From: Burkholderiales bacterium
Lineage (GTDB): Bacteria > Pseudomonadota > Gammaproteobacteria > Burkholderiales > Burkholderiaceae_C
Direction of reading: 5' to 3'
DNA length: 8,423 bases
Assembly (NCBI GenBank): GCA_028869035.1
Contig: JAGWTL010000113.1
Location: 1 to 8,423, forward strand
Under the pieces are notes generated by a model. The model saw only the letters and a program-made list of their open reading frames with translations, did not search any database and had not been told where the DNA came from. The position numbers were made by a program, and so were the translations under genes. Numbering within the stretch: the stretch's first letter is position 1; each line of letters begins with the position of its first letter. This document shows, in pieces, positions 1 to 5,519 of the stretch.

Positions 1-1
1 G

Positions 2-2500
2 GACAGGCAGTCCCCCTTGCAGACGATCTTCTCCAATGGCCTGCTCCTGATCTCCGAGCAGGGGCGGGTTGTTGCCGAATCCCCCTATCTGGCCGGAGGA
101 CGCGGACGCGATGTGACCGGGCTCGAAGTTTTCAAGACCGTCAGCAAAACACGCGAGCCCTACATCTCCAAGCCTTTCAGCTCGGTACGGGCACTGGGAC
201 GGCCGGCGATCACCATCAGCATCCCGCTGTTCGATGCCCAAGACCGCATGGTGGGCCGCCTGCACGGCAGCATCGAGCTGATGGGTCACAACCTCTTGTC
301 CGACCTCAATGAACTCACGCTCGGCCAGGGTGCTTATGTCTCGCTCTTCACCAAAGACCGGCTCTTCATCTCCCACCGTCATCCGGAGCGCATCCTCAAG
401 CCCATAGCCGCGCCAGGGTCCAACACCCTGGTGGACCGTGCCATCGAGGGTTTCGAGGGCAGCGGTACGACCACTACGTCGTATGGGGCCGAAGTGGTGA
501 GCAGCCTGAAGCAACTGCGCATGGCGCCCTGGGTGCTGGGAATCAACCTGCCCCTGTCTGTAGCCGAGAAACCCCTTGCAGAGGCTCGCCGCTACCTGCT
601 GCTAGGCAACGCGGGCGGCACGCTGGTGGCGGTTGGGCTGATCTGGCTGGTGATGCGCCGGGCGCTGCAGCCCCTGGGCACGCTGACCCAGCACGTGCGC
701 GACCTGCCGCACAAGCAGGGCGCGGCGCGGCGACTGGACCTGCCCAGCGACGACGAGATCGGCACCCTGGTCCAGGCCTTCAACGCCCTGGTCACGACTC
801 AGGACCAGCAGCGCCAGACGCTGCAGGAAAGCGAGATACGCTTTCGCAACCTGGCCGAGATGTCGACCGACTGGTTCTGGGAACAGGACGAGCAGTTTCG
901 CTTCACCCAGGTCTCGCAGGGTTTCAAGAGCGCGGACATGGCGCCCAACCTGGGTAAGACCCGCTGGGAGCAGGACATCGTTGCACCGGGCCCGCAGGAA
1001 TGGGAACGGCACCGGCAACTGCTCGAACGCCACGAGTCCTACAGCGACTTCGTCTACCAGATGCGCGACCGCCATGGCCTGGTGCGCACCATCAGCATCA
1101 GTGGCACCCCCATCTTCGATGCGCAGAGTGTGTTCCGCGGCTACCGGGGTGTGGGCTCGGACATCACCGAGCGCAAGGCTGCCGAGCAGCGTATCGAATA
1201 CCTGGCCTACCACGATGCCCTGACCGGCCTGCCCAACCGGCTGCTCGTCCAGGACCGCTTCAACCAGGCCCTGGCGCAGGCCGAACGCGCTCACCACAAG
1301 GTAGGGCTGATCTATCTGGACCTGGACAATTTCAAGAATATCAACGATACCCTGGGCCATGCGGCCGGCGACGAGTTCCTCAAGGAGGTGGCGCGGCGCC
1401 TGCGTGGATGTGTGCGTGACAGCGACACCATCAGCCGCCAGGGTGGCGACGAGTTCCTGCTGGTGCTGGGCGAGTTGCGCGACACCGATGTCGTCGCAAC
1501 CATCGTCATCAAGATCATGGAACGGCTGCAGATGCCGCTGCAGCTGGGAGGCCGCGAAGTCTCCGCATCGGCCTCGATCGGTGCGGCCATCGCACCGGAC
1601 GACGGCCGCGATTTCGAGACCCTGTGCAAGAAAGCCGACCTGGCCATGTACCGCTCCAAGGAGTCGGGACGCAATGCCTCGCACTTTTTCGACCCGACCA
1701 TGGACGCGGAAGCTGGCGAGCAGATGCTGATGCGCAACGGCCTGCGGCGTGCGCTGGAGCGCGGCGAATTCCTGCTGCACTACCAGCCCCAGCACGAGTT
1801 GATCAGCGGCCGCATCATCGGCGTGGAAGCGTTGATCCGTTGGTCGCACCCGGAACTGGGCCTGGTGGCACCCGCGCGCTTCATCGGCGTGGCCGAGGAA
1901 AGCGGTCTGATCGTGCCCATGGGCGACTGGGTTCTGCGTCAGGCCTGTCGACAGGCTGTCCTGTGGCAGCAGGCCGGCCTGCCGGCCTTGACCATGTCGG
2001 TCAACCTCTCGGCCATCCAGTTCAAGCGCAGCAATGTGGAGCTGTCGGTGGAACGCGCGCTGGCCGAATCCGGCCTGTCACCGGCGCTGCTGGATCTGGA
2101 GCTGACCGAATCCATCCTGATCCAGAACGTCGAAAACGTGCTGACCAGCGTGCGCCGGCTCAAGCAGCTGGGCGTGAAGCTGTCCATTGATGACTTCGGC
2201 ACCGGTTACTCCAGCCTGTCCTATCTGAAGCGCCTGGACATCGACAAGCTCAAGATCGACCAGAGTTTCGTGCGTGACCTGGTGATCGACCCGGACGACG
2301 CGACCATCGTGCGCGCCATCATCCAGATGGCGCGCAACCTGAATCTGCAGACCATAGCCGAAGGCGTGGAAACCGAGGAGATGCGCGACCTGCTCCGCTC
2401 CTTTGGCTGCGATGCAGCCCAGGGTTATCTGTACTCACCGCCTGTTCCTGCCCAGGACATCGAGCGCCTGCTCAGACAGGCCAGGGCCTGTCCAAACTGA
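2..2500 (+). CDS. Membrane-bound sensor diguanylate cyclase/phosphodiesterase (Cache-HAMP-PAS-GGDEF-EAL), 5' partial
   Basis: This protein makes and/or degrades the second messenger c-di-GMP at the inner membrane in response to an external signal. Numbering from a TTG at 17, residues 1-190 look like the later part of a periplasmic Cache-type sensor, 193-213 are one membrane segment, 214-266 a HAMP linker, about 272-391 a PAS/PAC domain ending in DITERK, 395-555 GGDEF and 578-820 EAL. The cyclase site is intact (GGDEF at 476-480), and an RxxD inhibitory site (RDSD) sits five residues before it. The phosphodiesterase keeps EAL at 604-606, the ELTES segment, DDFGTGYSSL, KIDQSFV and AEGVE, so both activities look possible. 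The frame stays open to the left edge and the first membrane segment expected before a Cache domain is missing, so the TTG is not the true start; the gene begins upstream. Which activity dominates, and the ligand, cannot be read from the sequence. Confidence 0.95.
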   Translation, partial: DRQSPLQTIFSNGLLLISEQGRVVAESPYLAGGRGRDVTGLEVFKTVSKTREPYISKPFSSVRALGRPAITISIPLFDAQDRMVGRLHGSIELMGHNLLSDLNELTLGQGAYVSLFTKDRLFISHRHPERILKPIAAPGSNTLVDRAIEGFEGSGTTTTSYGAEVVSSLKQLRMAPWVLGINLPLSVAEKPLAEARRYLLLGNAGGTLVAVGLIWLVMRRALQPLGTLTQHVRDLPHKQGAARRLDLPSDDEIGTLVQAFNALVTTQDQQRQTLQESEIRFRNLAEMSTDWFWEQDEQFRFTQVSQGFKSADMAPNLGKTRWEQDIVAPGPQEWERHRQLLERHESYSDFVYQMRDRHGLVRTISISGTPIFDAQSVFRGYRGVGSDITERKAAEQRIEYLAYHDALTGLPNRLLVQDRFNQALAQAERAHHKVGLIYLDLDNFKNINDTLGHAAGDEFLKEVARRLRGCVRDSDTISRQGGDEFLLVLGELRDTDVVATIVIKIMERLQMPLQLGGREVSASASIGAAIAPDDGRDFETLCKKADLAMYRSKESGRNASHFFDPTMDAEAGEQMLMRNGLRRALERGEFLLHYQPQHELISGRIIGVEALIRWSHPELGLVAPARFIGVAEESGLIVPMGDWVLRQACRQAVLWQQAGLPALTMSVNLSAIQFKRSNVELSVERALAESGLSPALLDLELTESILIQNVENVLTSVRRLKQLGVKLSIDDFGTGYSSLSYLKRLDIDKLKIDQSFVRDLVIDPDDATIVRAIIQMARNLNLQTIAEGVETEEMRDLLRSFGCDAAQGYLYSPPVPAQDIERLLRQARACPN

Positions 2501-2658
2501 TCCTTCAAGTGCGTTACGGATCAAAAAGAGCTTGCGGTAAGCGCATGGACGCCGCCGGCCCCCGGCCACAGTCCGCGCAAAACCCTCCAAGGCCTTTTGG
2601 GCCCCAAACCGGAGGAAACGGGGTGCGCACGGCACCACTCGCAACTGCACTCCTCAAC

Positions 2659-2880
2659 CGGACGGTCAGCCCGGGCCCGACCATCAAGGTGGTGGAAGTC
2701 GACCGCGTGGGCAACCTGACCACGACCAACCACGCCATGATCGGCGTGGACCACCGTGGCCTGGTGCAGAAAATGCAGAAGCCGGTGCCCGGCTGCACGG
2801 CCATGAGCGAGATGGGAATCCCCCTGCCCGAGTACCCCCTGTCGGGGATAAAGGGTAGCATCACCGTCCGAGCACGCTGA
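2659..2880 (+). pseudogene. Remnant of the C-terminal domain of a CopA-like multicopper oxidase
   Basis: A frame open from a GTG at 2509 to the TGA at 2878-2880 encodes short blocks that resemble, in order, the last cupredoxin domain of periplasmic copper oxidases: VGNLTTTNH (family: GNLTMTNHPIH), IGVDHRGLVQKMQKPVPG (MIGVDHRG and following), MGIPLPE (the Met-rich EMPLPEN segment) and a closing GSITVRAR (GMFTVVKVR). The stretches between these blocks, including the HPIHxHG and HCHxxxHH copper ligands, are absent, so the product could not be an oxidase. No Shine-Dalgarno lies before the GTG, and 2501-2658 shows no recognisable coding content or clear terminator. The next gene is a DUF411 protein followed by a CusF-like protein, which often accompany such oxidases. 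The family match is from memory, not from a search. The alternative is a small unrelated copper-island protein, less likely given four blocks in order. Confidence 0.55.
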
Positions 2881-2886
2881 AAGGAG
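2881..2886 (+). promoter_or_regulatory. Ribosome binding site of the DUF411 gene
   Basis: AAGGAG lies six bases before the ATG at 2893. It is the clearest Shine-Dalgarno sequence in the window and fixes the start of the DUF411 gene. It begins directly after the stop codon of the oxidase remnant, the spacing expected if the two were once co-translated in one operon. Confidence 0.75.
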
Positions 2887-2892
2887 CAAGTC

Positions 2893-3366
2893 ATGAATCG
2901 ACGCAAGCTATTGCACACTTCGGTCGCCCTGGCGGCCGCAACGCTGGCCGGCCTGGGCCTGGCCGCACAGCCCTCGCGCCCCATGGTCGAAGTCTGGAAG
3001 ACCCCCAGCTGTGGCTGCTGCAAGGACTGGATCAAACACCTGCAGGCCAGCGGCTTCGAGGTCACGACGCATGACGTGAGCAACGACCGCAAGAATGCGG
3101 TCCGCCAGCGCCTGGGTCTGGCCGAGCAGTTCGGCTCCTGCCACACCGCCCTGGTGAACGGTTATGTGCTCGAAGGCCATGTGCCGGCACGCGAAATCCA
3201 GCGCCTTCTGAAGGACAAGCCAGTCGCCCTGGGCCTGGCCGTGCCCGGCATGCCCGTGGGTTCACCCGGCATGGACGGCCCCGAGTACGGCGGCCTGAAG
3301 GATCCATACGACGTGCTGCTGGTGCAGCGCGGCGGCGCGGCCCGTGTTTTCCAGTCCTACCGATGA
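2893..3366 (+). CDS. DUF411 family periplasmic metal-binding protein
   Basis: This is a 157-residue protein of the DUF411 family, found in copper and other metal resistance clusters; its exact biochemical role is not established. Residues 1-25 form a signal peptide with an NRRKLLH twin-arginine-like start and a hydrophobic Ala/Leu core, so export to the periplasm, possibly folded, is likely. The mature part opens with VEVWKTPSCGCC, giving Cys40, Cys42 and Cys43 in a thioredoxin-like metal motif. Further conserved candidates are Cys83-His84 (GSCHTA), His96 (EGHVP) and a Met-rich PGMPVGSPGM segment at 118-127. The C-terminus PYDVLLVQ...VFQSY is typical of the family and the length is normal. 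The ATG has a good Shine-Dalgarno. The CusF-like gene follows after 30 bp, probably in the same transcript, and the oxidase remnant lies immediately upstream, supporting a role in periplasmic copper handling. Confidence 0.92.
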   Translation: MNRRKLLHTSVALAAATLAGLGLAAQPSRPMVEVWKTPSCGCCKDWIKHLQASGFEVTTHDVSNDRKNAVRQRLGLAEQFGSCHTALVNGYVLEGHVPAREIQRLLKDKPVALGLAVPGMPVGSPGMDGPEYGGLKDPYDVLLVQRGGAARVFQSYR

Positions 3367-3396
3367 TCGATGCTTCACCTGAAGATGGGACCCACC

Positions 3397-3741
3397 ATGA
3401 ACAAGTTCTCCACCCTGACCTTATCCCTGCTGCTGTCTGTCGCCGGTCCCGCACTGGCCCATGAAACCGGTGGTGCACACGGCCATGAAGCCGCTGCCAG
3501 CAGCCAGGCTGCCAAACCCCTGGTCGAAGCCGTCGTGCGCACGGTGGACAAATCGGCGAAGAAGATCACCCTCAGGCACGGCGAGATTCCCAACCTCGAC
3601 ATGGGACCGATGACCATGGTGTTCCAGGTGCAGGACCCCGCCTTGCTGGACAAGGTCAAGGCCGGCGACAGCGTGCGCTTCACCGCCGACCAGATCAAGG
3701 GCGCTTACGTGGTGCTCTCTATCGAGCGGATGCAGAAGTAG
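3397..3741 (+). CDS. CusF-like periplasmic copper-binding protein
   Basis: This 114-residue protein has a small CusF-type beta-barrel. CusF proteins carry Cu(I)/Ag(I) in the periplasm to CusABC-type exporters. Residues 1-21 are a Sec signal peptide (cleavage likely after ALA21), then a His-rich linker (H22, H28, H30), then the barrel at about 43-112. Aligned to E. coli CusF, His61, Met72 and Met74 match the ligands His36, Met47 and Met49, but the Trp44 position is Met69 (LDMGPMTM). The ATG at 3397 was chosen because it starts a standard signal peptide and is preceded by GATGGGA with a six-base gap. An upstream in-frame ATG at 3370 would add a charged MLHLKMGPT extension. It lies 30 bp after the DUF411 gene and ends 18 bp from the stop of a convergent gene, with no exporter gene beside it in the window. 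Confidence 0.9.
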   Translation: MNKFSTLTLSLLLSVAGPALAHETGGAHGHEAAASSQAAKPLVEAVVRTVDKSAKKITLRHGEIPNLDMGPMTMVFQVQDPALLDKVKAGDSVRFTADQIKGAYVVLSIERMQK

Positions 3742-3759
3742 AAGTAAAAGCGCATCCGG

Positions 3760-4848
3760 CTAGAACAGGCTGCCCTGACCGCGCGCCAACCCCGGGCGGA
3801 ACTGCGAGAGGTCGAGTTCCACGCGCCCGCGGTTCAGGCCGTGGCGGGCGCAGGCCTTGTGGAAACGCTGGCGTATCAGGTCGGCCCACAGGCCGCTGCC
3901 TTTCATGCGTGTGGCGTAGTTGCTGTCGTAATCCCTGCCGCCGCGCATCTCCTGGATGCGCGCCATCACGCGCGCGGCGCGCTGCGGGTAGTGCAAGGCC
4001 AGCCACTGCTGGAACACCTCGTTCAACTCCCAGGGCAGGCGCAGCACGGTGTAGAAGGCGCTTTTGGCGCCCGCCTGCGCCGCCGCTTCCAGCACCTGCT
4101 CCATGTCTTCATTGATGAAGGGGATCTGCGGCGCCACGCTCACGCCCACGGGCACGCCGGCCTCTGCCAGGGTACGGATGGTGCGCAGACGGCGCTGCGG
4201 TGAGGCGGCGCGCGGCTCCAGCCGGCGTGCGAGCCCGCCGTCCAGCGTGGTGATGGTGAGGTAGACCGCAGCCAGATGGTCCCGGGCCATGGGTGCGATC
4301 AGGTCCAGGTCACGCTCCACGCCGCTGGACTTGCTGACCAGCGCAAAGGGATGGCGCGCATCACGCAGCACCTCGATCAGCGAGCGCGTGATCTTCAGCT
4401 CGCGCTCGACGGGCTGGTAGCAGTCCGTCACCGTGCCGATGGCCAGATGGCTGGGCCGATAGCCCGGTGCAGACATCTCCTCGCGCAGGCGTTGCGCCAG
4501 CCCGCGCTTGGCGATGATGATGCGCTCGAAGTCCAGGCCCGGCGACAGGCCCAGGTAGCTGTGCGAGGGGCGCGCATAGCAATAGCTGCAGCCATGTTCG
4601 CAGCCGCGGTAGGGATTGATGGAAAGATCGAAGGCGATGTCCGGCGAGTCGTTGCGCACCAGGGCGCTGCGCGCATCCTCCCAGCGCACTTCCGTGGCCT
4701 GACGTGGCGCCTCCATGGCCAGGGCCTGGTCCCAGGTCGACCAGCCATCGTCGTAGGCCGATCGCAGGTCTTTCTCGAAGCGGTGTGCGTTGCGTGTGGC
4801 TGCGCCCCGACCTTTGAGGGTCTGCAGGGGTATCTTGAATTCGCTCAT
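3760..4848 (-). CDS. PA0069 family radical SAM protein (spore photoproduct lyase-like), probable SOS gene
   Basis: This is a 362-residue radical SAM enzyme. The 4Fe-4S ligands are Cys83, Cys87 and Cys90 in CEHGCSYC, preceded by the family sequence NPYRGCEHGC and followed by YARPSHSYLGL. Other typical stretches are AIGTVTDCYQPVE at 137-149 and SVAPQIPFIN at 237-246. The length and overall sequence fit the PA0069 group, distantly related to spore photoproduct lyase; the substrate is not established. The start is MSEFKIPLQ at 4848, where the family N-terminus begins, with AGGCGG five bases upstream. A longer frame to 4989 runs through the promoter and is rejected. The upstream region holds a CTGT-N8-ACAG LexA box, and as I recall PA0069 is in the P. 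aeruginosa LexA regulon, so induction by DNA damage is likely. The gene is monocistronic here and converges on the CusF-like gene. Confidence 0.93.
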   Translation of the reverse strand: MSEFKIPLQTLKGRGAATRNAHRFEKDLRSAYDDGWSTWDQALAMEAPRQATEVRWEDARSALVRNDSPDIAFDLSINPYRGCEHGCSYCYARPSHSYLGLSPGLDFERIIIAKRGLAQRLREEMSAPGYRPSHLAIGTVTDCYQPVERELKITRSLIEVLRDARHPFALVSKSSGVERDLDLIAPMARDHLAAVYLTITTLDGGLARRLEPRAASPQRRLRTIRTLAEAGVPVGVSVAPQIPFINEDMEQVLEAAAQAGAKSAFYTVLRLPWELNEVFQQWLALHYPQRAARVMARIQEMRGGRDYDSNYATRMKGSGLWADLIRQRFHKACARHGLNRGRVELDLSQFRPGLARGQGSLF

Positions 4849-4888
4849 GGAAGCCGCCTGTTCTGATACAGCGTCATTGCATCGATAA

Positions 4889-4904
4889 CTGTATGTTTGT
4901 ACAG
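4889..4904. promoter_or_regulatory. LexA (SOS) box
   Basis: CTGTATGTTTGTACAG is a perfect CTGT-N8-ACAG palindrome core, and with two flanking bases on each side it matches 16 of 20 positions of the E. coli LexA consensus. It lies 40 bp before the radical SAM start and overlaps that gene's predicted -10 and transcription start, an ideal place for repression. The rlpA start is about 150 bp away on the other side with its own nearer promoter, so the radical SAM gene is the likelier target. The site is read directly; LexA binding is inferred. Confidence 0.8.
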
Positions 4905-4931
4905 TATATGAAAATCCACCCCGCCTGTCTC
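4903..4931 (-). promoter_or_regulatory. Sigma-70-type promoter of the radical SAM gene
   Basis: On the minus strand a -35-like GAGACA (4931-4926, 4/6 to consensus) is followed after 17 bp by TATACT (4908-4903, 5/6). Transcription would start near 4896, inside the LexA box, leaving a leader of about 48 nt that contains the AGGCGG ribosome site (4859-4854). The -10 hexamer overlaps the box by two bases. Predicted by inspection only. Confidence 0.5.
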
Positions 4932-4999
4932 CTGCCGCCCGGCAACCACCCATCGGGGAGTACGACCTTTCATCGACTGGCTGCGGCACGCTGGCAACA

Positions 5000-5031
5000 G
5001 CCTGGCCCTGAGTGCACTGTCAGGGCCAGGC
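5000..5031. repeat. Perfect inverted repeat (12-bp arms) upstream of rlpA
   Basis: GCCTGGCCCTGA (5000-5011) is exactly complementary to TCAGGGCCAGGC (5020-5031), leaving an eight-base loop. The middle AGTGCACT (5011-5018) is also a palindrome. No T-run follows on either strand, so it is not a standard intrinsic terminator. The right arm overlaps the predicted -35 of rlpA, so it could be an operator, or a hairpin in transcripts arriving from upstream. Confidence 0.7.
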
Positions 5032-5044
5032 CAGTCGTTATAGT
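5017..5044 (+). promoter_or_regulatory. Putative sigma-70-type promoter of the rlpA-like gene
   Basis: CTGTCA (5017-5022, 4/6 to the -35 consensus) is followed after 16 bp by TATAGT (5039-5044, 5/6 to the -10). The start of transcription would fall near 5051, next to the ATG at 5052, so the mRNA would be leaderless or nearly so. This agrees with the absence of a Shine-Dalgarno before this ATG. The prediction rests on hexamer matches only. Confidence 0.4.
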
Positions 5045-5051
5045 GAAACGC

Positions 5052-5480
5052 ATGACCGTCACCGCCCTGCGCCATGAACTCCACGGACATCCGGTCCGCC
5101 GGCTGGCCGCTGGGCTGTGCACCCTGGCCCTGCTGATGCTGGCGGCCTGCAGCAGCACGCCCAAATCCGGCGGCAGTGTCGCCAGCGGCCACGGCGAGTC
5201 GGGCCAGGCTTCTTATTACGGCAATGAGTTCCACGGCCGCAAGACGGCCAGCGGCGAACGCTTCGACCAAGCCAAGCTGACGGCCGCGCACCGCACCCTG
5301 CCCTTTGGCACCCGGCTCAAGGTCACCAACACGCAGAACGGCAGAAGCGTGGAGGTTCGCGTGAACGACCGCGGGCCTTTCGTGAAAGGCCGCATCATCG
5401 ATCTCTCCAGCTCGGCCTTCAAGGCCATCGCCAGCCTCAATGCCGGCGTGACACCGGTACGCATCCAGGTCGTCGACTGA
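5052..5480 (+). CDS. RlpA-like septal ring lipoprotein (short, no SPOR domain)
   Basis: This is a 142-residue lipoprotein with the RlpA double-psi beta-barrel. Characterised RlpA (P. aeruginosa) is a lytic transglycosylase that cleaves glycan strands lacking stem peptides, at the septum. Residues 1-32 are a signal peptide ending in the lipobox LAAC, with Cys33 lipidated, so the protein should be membrane-anchored. A Ser/Gly linker precedes the barrel at about 51-142: GQASYYG, then SGERFD (Glu69), AAHRTLPFGT (His80) and VNDRGPF (Asp106), which correspond to the catalytic Glu, His and Asp of active RlpA. The C-terminal SPOR domain of long RlpA proteins is missing; the protein ends at the barrel. 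ATG 5052 is preferred. A GTG at 5043 would add three residues, and the frame further up to 4893 crosses the promoter and inverted repeat. No Shine-Dalgarno is visible. The next gene starts 39 bp downstream. Confidence 0.92.
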   Translation: MTVTALRHELHGHPVRRLAAGLCTLALLMLAACSSTPKSGGSVASGHGESGQASYYGNEFHGRKTASGERFDQAKLTAAHRTLPFGTRLKVTNTQNGRSVEVRVNDRGPFVKGRIIDLSSSAFKAIASLNAGVTPVRIQVVD

Positions 5481-5519
5481 CTGGCGCAGGCTTCACCGCG
5501 CTGCGCATAATCGGTGCCC

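Noticed and set aside
602..1849. 415-residue open frame on the minus strand
   Set aside because: It lies wholly antisense to the GGDEF-EAL gene, has no recognisable domain and a composition typical of reverse-frame readings in GC-rich genes; the plus-strand frame carries clear conserved domains.
2575..2625. Possible terminator after the GGDEF-EAL gene (GGCC-rich stem flanked by CCTCC/GGAGG)
   Set aside because: The stems are short and interrupted, the loop is long and there is no T-run, so it does not qualify as an intrinsic terminator.
2514..3146. 210-residue minus-strand frame spanning the oxidase remnant and the DUF411 start
   Set aside because: It overlaps the well-supported DUF411 gene antisense and shows no conserved motif; its openness follows from base composition.
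4862..4871. CTGATACAG near the LexA box as a second SOS site
   Set aside because: The half-site spacing is three bases, not the eight needed for LexA, so it is not a second box.
4849..4989. N-terminal extension of the radical SAM protein
   Set aside because: The extra residues would be encoded by the promoter, the LexA box and the leader; the family N-terminus and a ribosome site support the start at 4848.
4893..5051. N-terminal extension of the RlpA-like protein
   Set aside because: It would start inside the LexA box, run through the inverted repeat, and place the lipoprotein signal sequence more than 50 residues from the N-terminus.
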